Shown in pieces: positions 32,501 through 40,920 of a stretch of DNA of 64,000 nucleotides. The DNA comes from Odontesthes bonariensis (Eukaryota > Chordata > Actinopteri > Atheriniformes > Atherinopsidae), in contig NC_134524.1 in the NCBI RefSeq assembly GCF_027942865.1, positions 2,941,036 through 3,005,035 on the forward strand, read 5' to 3'. Below the pieces are notes generated by a model. It did no database searches. It was not told where the DNA came from and saw only the letters and a list, made by a program, of their open reading frames with translations. The stretch's first letter is position 1. Each line of letters starts with the position of its first letter. Made by a program: the position numbers and the translations under genes.

Positions 32501-35500
32501 GCCCGCATCACTGCAGACGCCGCACCGATCCGTCTGTCAATCTCCTGCTCCATTCGTCCCTCACTCGTGAACAAGACCCCGAGATACTTGAACTCCTCCA
32601 CTTGGGGAAGGATCTCGTTCCCGACCCGGAGAGAGCATTCCACCCTTTTCCGGCCCTGGGGTTGTCGCTGTCTAATAGCCGTGCCCGGCTGGCTGGGTTC
32701 ACGGCGGCCAAAAAGGTGGAAGCCACCGCATTGTCTTTCACTTCGGGCATGGCTTCTTATTTATATGGACATTTTATATTTAGAACTATCTACAGCCCGT
32801 GTACATGGAGCACAGGAGACTACTATTGAAATGTGGAATTCTCTTTCTATGAAACTTAAGAATGTGTTAGACTGAAGGCCACTGAAGCTGTATTGTGTTT
32901 TTCAAGCATGTCCCTGAGGTAGAGGGTAGGTGGGTGGGTGGGAGGGAGGGAGGGTTTATTTATATTATTTATATGATTTCAGATTAAGTTTAAGTTGTTG
33001 ATTATTTTCATGGATTTCATTATTGTTTTCTGTTTATTTGATCTTGGTGATTACCTTATTTACTACTTGCTAATGTACTTGCTTTTCATTTTATGACATG
33101 TTCTCATTTTCTTTTTCCTTTTTGTATAAAAATTTCTTGAATAAAGAAAAATTTTATCACAAACAAAAAGAAATGTGGGGCTGAATACAGAGGAGCCAGG
33201 TCAGGAAACACCATCACAGGAGGCCATCTGCGCTGGGTGCTGCTCACAACCCATGACCAGGACGCCTCCACCCGGGCACACACCAAGCTAATAGGCCAGC
33301 GAGGGGCCCACAGCAGTGGAGCACTGCCGCAGACCCCCCACCTGGCCAAGCCAATGCCCACCATGAGTCAGAGACATCCCAGCCAGAGTCGATCACAGCC
33401 CCCAGTACAGACGGCCTCCACCTAGGAAACAATGGGAATATGGAATAAGAACATAAAACTACAAAGGCTAAGAGCATTAAATAAATAAATAGATAAAATA
33501 AAATAAAATAATAATAGGAAATAGCTAAAATGAACTCTGTCGTAAAAAGAATAAAATAATAAAAGGGCTAAAAATATAAATACTAAAATAATTAAATGAA
33601 TGTATAAATAAGACATTAGTTAAAAGCCAAGTTAAATAGGTGGGTCTTGAGCCTGTTTTTAAAAATATCAACACTCTCTGCGGCCCTCAGGTCCTCCGGC
33701 AGGCTATTCCACAGACGGGGGCCATAGTGCTGAAAAGATGCCTCACCGTAGGTTTGTGTTCTAGCTTTGGGTATTATTTTTTTTTTAACAATGTTTTTAT
33801 TGATTTTCAATAAGAACATACAAAACATCGACACATACCACACTAGTTGCACAATGAGATACAAGCAGACCTCACTGCATACATACACGTACAAAACATA
33901 TATTTATATAAAATAATAATAACAATAATAATAAATAAATCCAAAGTAAATAAATAAAATAAAATCGCGCCGACAGTCGTACGGAGTGACTGCAGCTCAT
34001 TTAGCACCCCAGCTAAGTCATTCCATGGTCTGGTCGCATCGTTAGCATCATCGGCTACCGCAGTGGTTGTAGTTTTGGATCTCTGAGAACCACGGGATTT
34101 GGAGCTACTCTCACAGTCTTTAAGCGTCGTTTGTTTAGACATCTTTTAGAACTAATTAGAAGCGTTAATGACTAGGACTTTGTAAACTTTTAGCAGGGCT
34201 GCGAGGAGCATCCACTCTAAGCTGCCATCTTGGTCCGCGGCTCAACAGCGCCCCCAGCTTTGGGTATTATTAAAAGGCCAGTGCCAGAGGATCTCAGGGT
34301 GCACGAGGGTTCATGTTCTCCAGCTGTCTCTCTACCTTTTTCTTGTACTCCACCTTAGCTCGACGTAATGTCTTTTTAAGCTCCTGTTGTACACTCCTCC
34401 GCCTTTCTCCATCCCCATTCTGGAACGCCCTCTTTTTCTGGTTCAGGAGGTCTTTGATGTCACTGGTGATCCATGGTTTGTTATTTGGATAGCACCTTAC
34501 AGTCCTGACTGGAATCACAGTGTCCCTACAGAAGTTAATGTAGTCTGTGATGGTGCTGACCCTCCTGTCCATGTCAATGTCCATTTCTTCTTCCTCCAGC
34601 AGTACAGCCCAGTCTGTGACATCAAAGCAGTCTCTCAATGCATCACTCGCCTCTGGTGACCACTTCCTGAAAGATCTGGTAGGAACAGGAAGTCTTTGTA
34701 CACACGGTCTGTATGTGGGTTGGAGATAGACCATGCTGTGATCAGATCTACCCAGTGGTGGAAGAGACACTGTCCTGTAAGCCTCCTTCACGTTAGCATA
34801 GAACAGATCTAATGTCAGCTTGTAGTGAGTCTTCCAGCCCCCTTCCTGGCACTTCTCCACAAGCTCCTGGTACTTTGCGTGTTTTCTTTAATTTGCCTCC
34901 TCCATCTGCTTTTCCGAGGGCGCCGTGAGTTTGAGCACAATCAGTTGTTTTGATGCCTTGAATCATTATGTCTGGCCGGAGCGATGGTATGGCAATATTC
35001 TGAGGGAACTTCAGCTGCTTCCCCAGGTCGGCTTGCAGCTGCCAGTCAGAGGCTAGAGGAGACTTGACCTTGTCCTTTGCTGTCAGCAGGGCTTCTCTCC
35101 AGCTTTAACAAAGGCAATTATCTTCTTCTGGGAAAGCTGGTGTTTACCGCAGCTGATGTTGTTGAATATGCTTTCTGCTACCGCTTTCAGCACTTGGTCG
35201 TGGCGCCAGCGATAGCAACATTCTGCAGGGCTTTTGAACAGCTACTTAGCAGGTGTTGGAAGGTTCCCCTTCCAAAGCATAGCCGGCATGCTGGTTTCTC
35301 ACTCTTACCCCACACATGGAGGTTGGCTGGGCTTGGTAGGGTAACATTTAAAGCCTGGATGAAGAATCGGACGCGATGGAAGTCTGCCTGCATGATATTT
35401 GTACAGGCAATTTTGGACCCTGCGGTCTCACTGTCCTTCTCACACGTTCTTTTTTTTTACGCCTACTCGAAACTGTTCCTGGATTAACTAGTGTCTCTCT

Positions 35501-36215
35501 TTTGCCTACTTGGTTCTTTGGGAAAAAGCCCAAGCCAGCTCTCCCGGTTAGCAATGTGCCCACTTTTCTGGTGGGAGAGCTGTATGAGGTGTGACCCAGA
35601 GTTAGCTTGAGTGCTACTGGACATGGGGCTGTCTCCAGACCCTTTTTCAGGTTCCATTTCCCTTTCTAACCATTTCTAACAACCATAGTAACAACACAAC
35701 ACACGAGGTATTAGCATTAGCATCAGTGTCACACGGCTAAGCTTGGGGTATCTGTTGTATTGAAATATTTTCTTGTGATAATAATTAGACAGCAAGGGGT
35801 TTTTTTGTGGACATTGTTTATGTTCAGTGTGACAACTGCTGGTTGTGAAGGTCAGTGTTCTGATTCTGAGCTGTTTATCTGTCCCAGACTGAAACGTATA
35901 AACCAACATTTTTTAAGACTGATACTGGCTTTTACTACTGGGACTACTTTTAATTCTAGGATCTCCAACACAGGATGTTTGGGTTTATTTCCCGATTATT
36001 TTCTTCTCTGAGTATTTTGTATATATTTTTTTTAAATTTAATCATTAATGAGAATTAAAAAATGTTGTATCATTGGATCATTTTCACTCTAATACCCAGA
36101 GATAATCAGCTTCAATCTTTTCTCCTGGAGTTGTGTTTCCTGCAGCTTGAACTGTGTGTGTTTGTTTTCAGAGTCTCCAGCAGAGCCAGATGTCCTCTAC
36201 TCTTCACTGAGGTAG
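20628..36215 (+). CDS. Fc-receptor-like receptor, two Ig domains, ITIM tail
   Basis: Predicted exons, all phase 1: 20628-20655, 21075-21365, 21445-21690, 21791-21943, 22739-22837 and 36172-36215. The sum is 861 nt, 286 residues. Residues 1-20 form a signal peptide. Ig domain 1 has Cys40/Cys90 with Trp49; domain 2 has Cys129/Cys172 and the AAFYKDG stretch common in teleost Fc-receptor-like proteins. The membrane helix is at about 206-230, followed by RRHVHHR. The tail has an ITIM-like TVYSAM (Y247) and ITIMs VIYGQI (Y257) and VLYSSL (Y282), which imply inhibitory signalling through SH2 phosphatases. Exon 3 uses a TTGAG acceptor. The last exon lies 13.3 kb away beyond LINE insertions, so its use must be verified; it is nearly identical to the last exon of the V-set gene. 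An AATAAA is at 36431. Confidence 0.7.
22160..22232 (+). other. Possible alternative tail exon of the Fc-receptor-like gene
   Basis: A candidate exon with acceptor GATGAAG and frame [17 protein letters not shown]. Its only canonical donor (GTGTAAG, at 22233) leaves phase 2, which does not fit the ITIM exon at 22739. It does fit a mini-exon at 22521-22563 (acceptor TTATTTACAG), giving [14 protein letters not shown] and a stop. This would make a short tail without ITIMs. Skipping the exon restores the ITIM frame. A single extra T next to the donor may have caused the mismatch. Confidence 0.4.
22880..23082 (-). mobile_element. tRNA-derived SINE
   Basis: On the minus strand the element starts TGGCCATGGCTCAGTGGTTG, containing an A-box-like sequence, and then has GGTAGTTCAATTCCC, a B-box. 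These are the internal RNA polymerase III promoter boxes of a tRNA-derived SINE. The tRNA-unrelated body runs to about 22880. It sits in the last intron of the Fc-receptor-like gene. Confidence 0.65.
23225..23505 (+). mobile_element. L2/Maui-type 3' end
   Basis: It carries the widespread fish L2-type 3' sequence (CGGCTTCCTCCCACTGTCC, then CAGCTGGGATAGGCTCCGG) and ends in an ATGGATGGACGGATGG tail. It directly abuts the first duplicated LINE segment. Confidence 0.7.
23519..24656 (+). pseudogene. RLE-type LINE reverse transcriptase, copy 1
   Basis: The RT fragment begins [19 protein letters not shown] and runs through the RT blocks ([39 protein letters not shown]), with the catalytic YMDD intact. 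A shared TAA (23754-23756) interrupts both duplicated copies, so it predates the duplication. From 23757 the frame is open for 300 codons. The family assignment to a restriction-like-endonuclease clade (R4/NeSL/Hero-like) rests on the C-terminal relative at 34780-35393, which shows the CCHC finger and RPD motif. The 3' part encoding those domains is absent here. Confidence 0.7.
25518..25960 (-). pseudogene. Decayed LINE RT fragment, copy 1 (repeated at 29807-30249)
   Basis: The minus strand reads [20 protein letters not shown] and then [12 protein letters not shown]. These correspond to the GVPQGSVLGP and YADDTQLYL blocks of CR1/Rex1-type RT. The catalytic ADD is lost. Upstream, GIKGTAL followed by FKSYL matches the same family. 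Both duplicated copies share the damage. Confidence 0.55.
26336..26515 (-). repeat. LINE tail and AT microsatellite, copy 1
   Basis: A LINE-like tail (minus strand, with TTTATAAATAAAGTTTGATT) is followed by CA-rich sequence and an AT dinucleotide run at about 26480-26514. The second copy (30625-30787) has a run shorter by 18 bp. Confidence 0.55.
26590..27772 (+). pseudogene. L1-type ORF2 endonuclease fragment, copy 1
   Basis: The 5' truncated L1 ORF2 begins within the endonuclease ([15 protein letters not shown]) and contains SRIDFLFAS and WSDHKPV, the catalytic SDH block. It is interrupted at 26707-27282 by an unrelated insertion and stops at 27772, where it joins the second LINE segment across a 4-bp CAGT match. 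It lacks the RT domain, which survives in copy 2. Confidence 0.75.
26707..27282 (+). mobile_element. Insertion in copy 1 with 9-bp target duplication
   Basis: The 576-bp insertion splits the L1 fragment; copy 2 preserves the empty site. AACCAAATG is duplicated at 26698-26706 and 27283-27291. The insert contains a short coding-like stretch ([20 protein letters not shown], then [12 protein letters not shown]) that weakly resembles the start of RecQ-like helicase fragments repeated in fish genomes. No clear terminal inverted repeats were seen; the class is unresolved. Confidence 0.55.
27773..28954 (+). pseudogene. RLE-type LINE reverse transcriptase, copy 2
   Basis: It is homologous to 23519-24656 but extends 46 bp further 5' ([19 protein letters not shown]). 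Besides the shared TAA, it has private stops: TAG at 28565-28567 and a TGA at about 28621. YMDD is retained. This copy is more damaged than copy 1. Confidence 0.7.
27817..31456 (+). repeat. Tandem duplication unit, copy 2
   Basis: This 3640-bp partner of 23519-27772 lacks the 585-bp insertion. Its right end continues without a break into the rest of the L1 ORF2, so the ancestral order is preserved on this side. Confidence 0.9.
30860..33170 (+). mobile_element. L1-clade LINE, 5' truncated
   Basis: An L1 ORF2 fragment is open from 30885 to about 32225: the endonuclease C-terminus ([16 protein letters not shown]), a linker, then RT blocks ([34 protein letters not shown] and the DQTGFI block). 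At 32225 it runs into an RTE fragment of opposite strand. L1-like 3' sequence resumes after 32730 and ends with GAATAAAGAAAAATTTT near 33155. The catalytic RT aspartates are lost at the break. It lies in the last intron of the Fc-receptor-like gene in sense orientation. Confidence 0.8.
32225..32725 (-). pseudogene. RTE-type LINE C-terminal fragment
   Basis: The minus strand encodes the post-RT region of an RTE/Rex3-like LINE ([57 protein letters not shown]). Both ends are truncated and it lies inside the L1. No target duplication was evident. Confidence 0.75.
33171..33618. other. No gene seen; repetitive-looking sequence
   Basis: Positions 33171-33425 are GC-richer and may be an old gene or repeat relic. 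Positions 33426-33618 are A/T-rich simple sequence with AAAATAAAAT runs. I found no supported exon. Confidence 0.4.
33620..34290 (-). pseudogene. LINE C-terminal fragment split by an L1 insertion
   Basis: Reading the minus strand and skipping 33779-34255 plus one target copy, the frame reads [20 protein letters not shown], then WNSLPEDLR and [10 protein letters not shown]. This is the C-terminal signature of CR1/Rex1/L2-type RT polyproteins. The insertion interrupts it within the TQTYG region. Confidence 0.6.
33779..34255 (-). mobile_element. Internally deleted L1 with 16-bp target duplication
   Basis: On the minus strand the insertion starts GGGGGCGCTGTTGAGCCGCG, an L1-type 5' UTR, then encodes the start of an ORF1-like protein ([19 protein letters not shown]). 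After about 70 codons it joins directly to L1-like 3' sequence ending in AATAAAAACATTG and a poly(A) tail. It is flanked by the 16-bp direct repeat AGCTTTGGGTATTATT (33763-33778 and 34256-34271). Both the 5' and 3' ends of an L1 are present while the middle is missing, so it is a non-autonomous derivative that moved by target-primed reverse transcription. Confidence 0.8.
34294..34820 (-). pseudogene. L2/CR1-type LINE endonuclease-linker fragment
   Basis: The frame encodes [20 protein letters not shown], then [10 protein letters not shown] (catalytic SDH) and the linker with NNKPWIT and NQKKRAF. It is typical of the endonuclease C-terminus of fish L2/CR1-type elements. At its N-terminus it is fused in frame to a different LINE (next entry). 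Confidence 0.7.
34780..35393 (-). pseudogene. RLE-type LINE 3' end: CCHC finger and restriction-like endonuclease
   Basis: On the minus strand, [17 protein letters not shown] gives the C-x2-C-x7-H-x4-C finger seen after the RT of restriction-like-endonuclease LINEs. Further on, [20 protein letters not shown] and [10 protein letters not shown] show the RPD motif of the nuclease, then [12 protein letters not shown]. Frames are broken between these blocks. The end is fused in frame to L2-type sequence near 34820. It belongs to the same general family as 23519-24656. Confidence 0.6.
35400..36171. other. Intron sequence before the last Fc-receptor-like exon
   Basis: No exon is supported before 36172. 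From about 36100 the sequence matches that preceding the last exon in both V-set tails (62580-62655 and 7934-8010), showing that the tail exon was duplicated with its flanking intron. Confidence 0.55.
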
Positions 36216-36944
36216 TCCACCAGTCCAACCACTGATGTGCAGCTGCTGGGACCAGTTTGAGGACAGCAGCCTCTCACTGAACCAGATTACATTCACTTTT
36301 TAAATAATTCTTCGATCTTTTATTTTTCTCTAAATCATTCTGTCATAGATAAGTTTTCCTCTCTCAGTGTTTCATGCTGCACCAAACTATGAATTCAGCT
36401 TCATGATTTTATTTCTGTCTCACAGAATCTAATAAATAACTCAAAGCTGTTTAATGTCCTCAGAGACTTTACAGTTATTCTTGGTTTTGTTTATAATTTG
36501 TGGACCCAGCTCTCGTTACCTCTTAGCAACACTGTGGTTTCTTTCTTGTTTTTCTTGTTTATTTCTGTGGGTTTCAAAGACATGGACCTTTAGCAGATAA
36601 GGGTATGAACCGAGTTTACCAACACTAAACCGTTCAGCGAGAAAGCTTCAGCTAACAAAGTAATGTGGGAACAATGATGTTCATCTTTCAGAGAGGAACA
36701 GCAATAACTCCTCAGAAGCTGGTGTACGTCACCTTCATTAGCTAAGCTGTTAGCTGCTGCTAAAGGAGAAAATAACTCCATAAATTAACCATGAGGAGTT
36801 ATTTCTCAGATGCTTCCATTTCCCTGCTCTGAAGTTCAGGCTCTGAGAGTTGGAACTGATCCCTCTTTGTGGCTCAGCTTCTTCAGTCCAGCGTTGAACT
36901 GGACCAAGTTGTTAAAACAGTGGGATGAAAAGTGGCTGCTGCAC

Positions 36945-38637
36945 ATCCACAGTCTTAAGCTAACTTTGCTGGAACATTAGCCTCAGATAGAGTTCATTAA
37001 CAGTCTTTAGCTAACTCTGCTGGAACATTAGCCTCAGATAGAGTTCATTAACAGTCTTTAGCTAACTCTGCTGGAACATTAGCCTCAGATAGAGTTCATC
37101 CACAGTCTGTAGCTAACTCTGCTGGAACATTAGCCTCAGATAGAGTTCATCCACAGTCTTTAGCTAACTCTGCTGGAACATTAGCCTCAGATAGAGTTCA
37201 TTAACAGTCTTTAGCTAACTCTGCTGGAACATTAGCCTCAGATAGAGTTCATCCACAGTCTGTAGCTAACTCTGCTGGAACATTAGCCTCAGATAGAGTT
37301 CATCCACAGTCTTTAGCTAACTCTGCTGGAACATTAGCCTCAGATAGAGTTCATCCACAGTCTTTAGCTAACTCTGCTGGAACATTAGCCTCAGATAGAG
37401 TTCATCCACAGTCTGTAGCTAACTCTGCTGGAACATTAGCCTCAGATAGAGTTCATCCACAGTCTGTAGCTAACTCTGCTGGAACATTAGCCTCAGATAG
37501 AGTTCATCCACAGTCTTTAGCTAACTCTGCTGGAACATTAGCCTCAGATAGAGTTCATCCACAGTCTTTAGCTAACTCTGCTGGAACATTAGCCTCAGAT
37601 AGAGTTCATCCACAGTCTGTAGCTAACTCTGCTGGAACATTAGCCTCAGATAGAGTTCATCCACAGTCTTTAGCTAACTCTGCTGGAACATTAGCCTCAG
37701 ATAGAGTTCATCCACAGTCTTTAGCTAACTCTGCTGGAACATTAGCCTCAGATAGAGTTCATCCACAGTCTGTAGCTAACTCTGCTGGAGCATTAGCCTC
37801 AGATAGAGTTTATCCACAGTCTTTAGCTAACTCTGCTGGAACATTAGCCTCAGATAGAGTTTATCCACAGTCTTAAGCTAACTTTGCTGGAACATTAGCC
37901 TCAGATAGAGTTCATTAACAGTCTTTAGCTAACTCTGCTAGAAAATTAGCCTCAGATAGAGTTCATCCACAGTCTGTAGCTAACTCTGCTGGAACATTAG
38001 CCTCAGATAGAGTTCATCCACAGTCTGTAGCGAACTCTGCTGGAACATTAGCCTCAGATAGAGTTAATCTACAGTCTTTAGCTAACTCTGCTGGAACTTT
38101 AGCCTCAGATAGAGTTTATCCACAGTCTTTAGCTAACTCTGCTGGAACATTAGCCTCAGATAGAGTTTATCCACAGTCTTAAGCTAACTTTGCTGGAACA
38201 TTAGCCTCAGATAGAGTTCATTAACAGTCTTTAGCTAACTCTGCTGGAACATTAGCCTCAGATAGAGTTCATCCACAGTCTTTAGCTAACTCTGCTGGAA
38301 CATTAGCCTCAGATAGAGTTCATCCACAGTCTTTAGCTAACTCTGCTGGAACATTAGCCTCAGATAGAGTTCATCCACAGTCTGTAGCTAACTCTGCTGG
38401 AACATTAGCCTCAGATAGAGTTCATCCACAGTCTTTAGCTAACTCTGCTAGAAAATTAGCCTCAGATAGAGTTCATCCACAGTCTGTAGCTAACTCTGCT
38501 GGAACATTAGCCTCAGATAGAGTTCATCCACAGTCTGTAGCGAACTCTGCTGGAACATTAGCCTCAGATAGAGTTAATCTACAGTCTTTAGCTAACTCTG
38601 CTGGAACATTAGCCTCAGATAGAGTTCATCCACAGTC
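36945..38637. repeat. 51-bp satellite array, first part (about 33 units)
   Basis: The unit is TTAGCTAACTCTGCTGGAAC plus ATTAGCCTCAGATAGAGTTC plus ATCCACAGTCT. Variants such as TCTTAAGC, CTGTAGC, TTAACAGT and GCTAGAAAATTAG recur in the same order, showing multi-unit (higher-order) duplications, for example around 37870-38090 and 38440-38590. The array begins about 700 bp after the Fc-receptor-like stop codon. Separating 36216-36944 is 3' flanking sequence without another gene. Confidence 0.95.
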
Positions 38638-40262
38638 TTTTTTTTTGGGGGGGGGGGCTGGTCCCTTGCAGTATTCATCGCCATAAACTAGCTAAAGAAC
38701 AATTGTTTTATTTATTCACTTTTACACTAAATTCTGCTATATTTTAAAATAAATTGTTTTAGGTAGGCTATGCAAAGTCTTAACAAACAAAATTTTTTTA
38801 TGAGTGTTGTTGTAAGTGTTTGTGGCAGATTTTGATGCTTGATGACTGATATTGGGGGCTCCCATTTAAAGCACTGTGGCTCAATGTCAGCCATTTTCAC
38901 AGTCATGATGGATGACAGAGTTCCATTCAGAGCCAACGTGTTCCTGGTCTTGGTTTTATTGAGCCCCACCATGGAAAAAACCCTCTCTGCATCAGCATTT
39001 CAGTGCGGCAGAACTAATACCAGTTTGGCCATTATAAATAGCCTTGGGAATCTGTTCATACCAGTCACCTTTGAAAATAATTAACCACGGAAGCCTAATT
39101 ACACTCCTACATATTTTTCATTTTTCATTAAGTTGCTCATGTCAAAGGGTGTGTGCTGAATATTTAGGTCTACTACTCCAACGAACACTTTAACCGGCAG
39201 GTATTGGTATTTTACAAAGAGTAGGAAAACTATAGTAACTAATAAAAGATTAAAATAAATGAAGATATGACCTGCTGATGATCCGGACGGTTCTCTTCCA
39301 CCTCCAGCTCGTCTACAACTTCTGCACGCGTGCTTGCAGCTGAAAGCTATTTCACACCCGGCAACAAGAAATTCTGTTTTCTAATTGGCTGAGAAATTCT
39401 ATTTTGTGATTTTCCGATGGGTTGCTCAATCAAGACAGCTGTACCCAGGGCTCTCATGTTTTCAAGTTTGCTTGGAGTGAGATTCGGGCAGGGCAGGGGC
39501 TGGGCCGTGTGCAGAGGTTTCTTTCGTTTTTTGTTTTTTTTTGGGGGGGGGTCCCTTGCAGTATCCCATCGCCATAAACTAGCTACTTAAAGAACCAAGA
39601 AATTGTTTTATTAATACCAAAATCACAAATCTTCCCTTTTACACTAAATTCTGCTATATTTTAAAATAAATTGTTTTAGGTATGCAAAGTCTTAACAAAC
39701 AAAACGATTTTATGAGTGTTGTTGTAAGTGTTTGTGGCAGATTTTGATGCTTGATGACTGAAGCCCAGCCATTTTCACAGTCATGATGGATGACAGAGTT
39801 CCATTCAGAGCCAAAGTGTTCCTGGTCTTGGTTTTATTGAGCCCCACCATGGAAAAAACCCTCTCTGCATCAGCATTTCAGTGCGGCAGAACTAATACCA
39901 GTTTGGCAATTGTAGATAGTCTTATTGGGAATCTGCTCATACCAGTCACCTTTGAAAAAACTTAACCACGGAAGCCTAATTACACTCCTACATATTTTTC
40001 ATTTTTCATTAAGTTGCTTATGTCAAAGGGTGTGTGCTGAATATTTAGGCCTACTACTGCAACAAACACTTTAATCGGCAGGTATTGGTCTTTTACAAGG
40101 AGTAGGAAAACTATAGTAACTAATAAAAGATTCAAATAAATGAAGATATGACCTGCTGATGATCCTGACGGTTCTTTTCCACCTCCAGCTCGTCTACAAC
40201 TTCTGCACGCGTGCTTGCAGCTGAAAGCTATTTCAGACCTCACCCGGCAACACGAAATTCTG
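38638..40262 (-). mobile_element. Two tandem hAT fragments inside the satellite
   Basis: Two related segments (about 38640-39530 and 39531-40262) each begin with a T/G run and GGTCCCTTGCAGTAT and carry the same minus-strand coding block. It reads RVFSMVGLNKTKTRNTLALN then GTLSSIMTVKM, the C-terminal dimerisation region of a hAT transposase. The second copy lacks some codons. Each ends near GAAATTCTGTTTTCT. The pair separates the two satellite blocks. No full transposase remains. Confidence 0.65.
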
Positions 40263-40271
40263 TTTTCTCCA

Positions 40272-40920
40272 TAGATCCACAGTCTTTAGCTAACTCTGCT
40301 GGAACATTAGCCTCAGATAGAGTTCATTAACAGTCTTTAGCTAACTCTGCAGGAACATTAGCCTCAGATAGAGTTCATCCACAGTCTGTAGCTAACTCTG
40401 CTGGAACATTAGCCTCAGATAGAGTTCATCCACAGTCTTTAGCTAACTCTGCTGGAACATTAGCCTCAGATAGAGTTTATCCACAGTCTTTAGCTAACTC
40501 TGCTGGAACATTAGCCTCATATAGAGTTCATCCACAGTCTGTAGCTAACTCTGCTGGAACATTAGCCTCAGATAGAGTTCATCCACAGTCTGTAGCTAAC
40601 TCTGCTGGAACATTAGCCTCAGATAGAGTTCATCCACAGTCTGTAGCTAACTCTGCTGGAACATTAGCCTCAGATAGAGTTCATCCACAGTCTGTAGCTA
40701 ACTCTGCTGGAACATTAGCCTCAGATAGAGTTCATCCACAGTCTTTAGCTAACTCTGCTGGAACATTAGCCTCAGATAGAGTTTATCCACAGTCTTTAGC
40801 TAACTCTGCTGGAACATTAGCCTCATATAGAGTTCATCCACAGTCTGTAGCTAACTCTGCTGGAACATTAGCCTCATATAGAGTTCATCCACAGTCTTTA
40901 GCTAACTCTGCTGGAACATT
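40272..40920. repeat. 51-bp satellite array, second part (about 13 units)
   Basis: It continues the array at 36945-38637 with the same unit and strand. It includes a private variant CTCATATAGAG. The last unit breaks off at ACATTACCCAT. Confidence 0.95.

Noticed and set aside
36945..40920. CRISPR-like appearance of the 51-bp array
   Set aside because: Units are contiguous with no unique spacers, and the genome is eukaryotic. It is a satellite.
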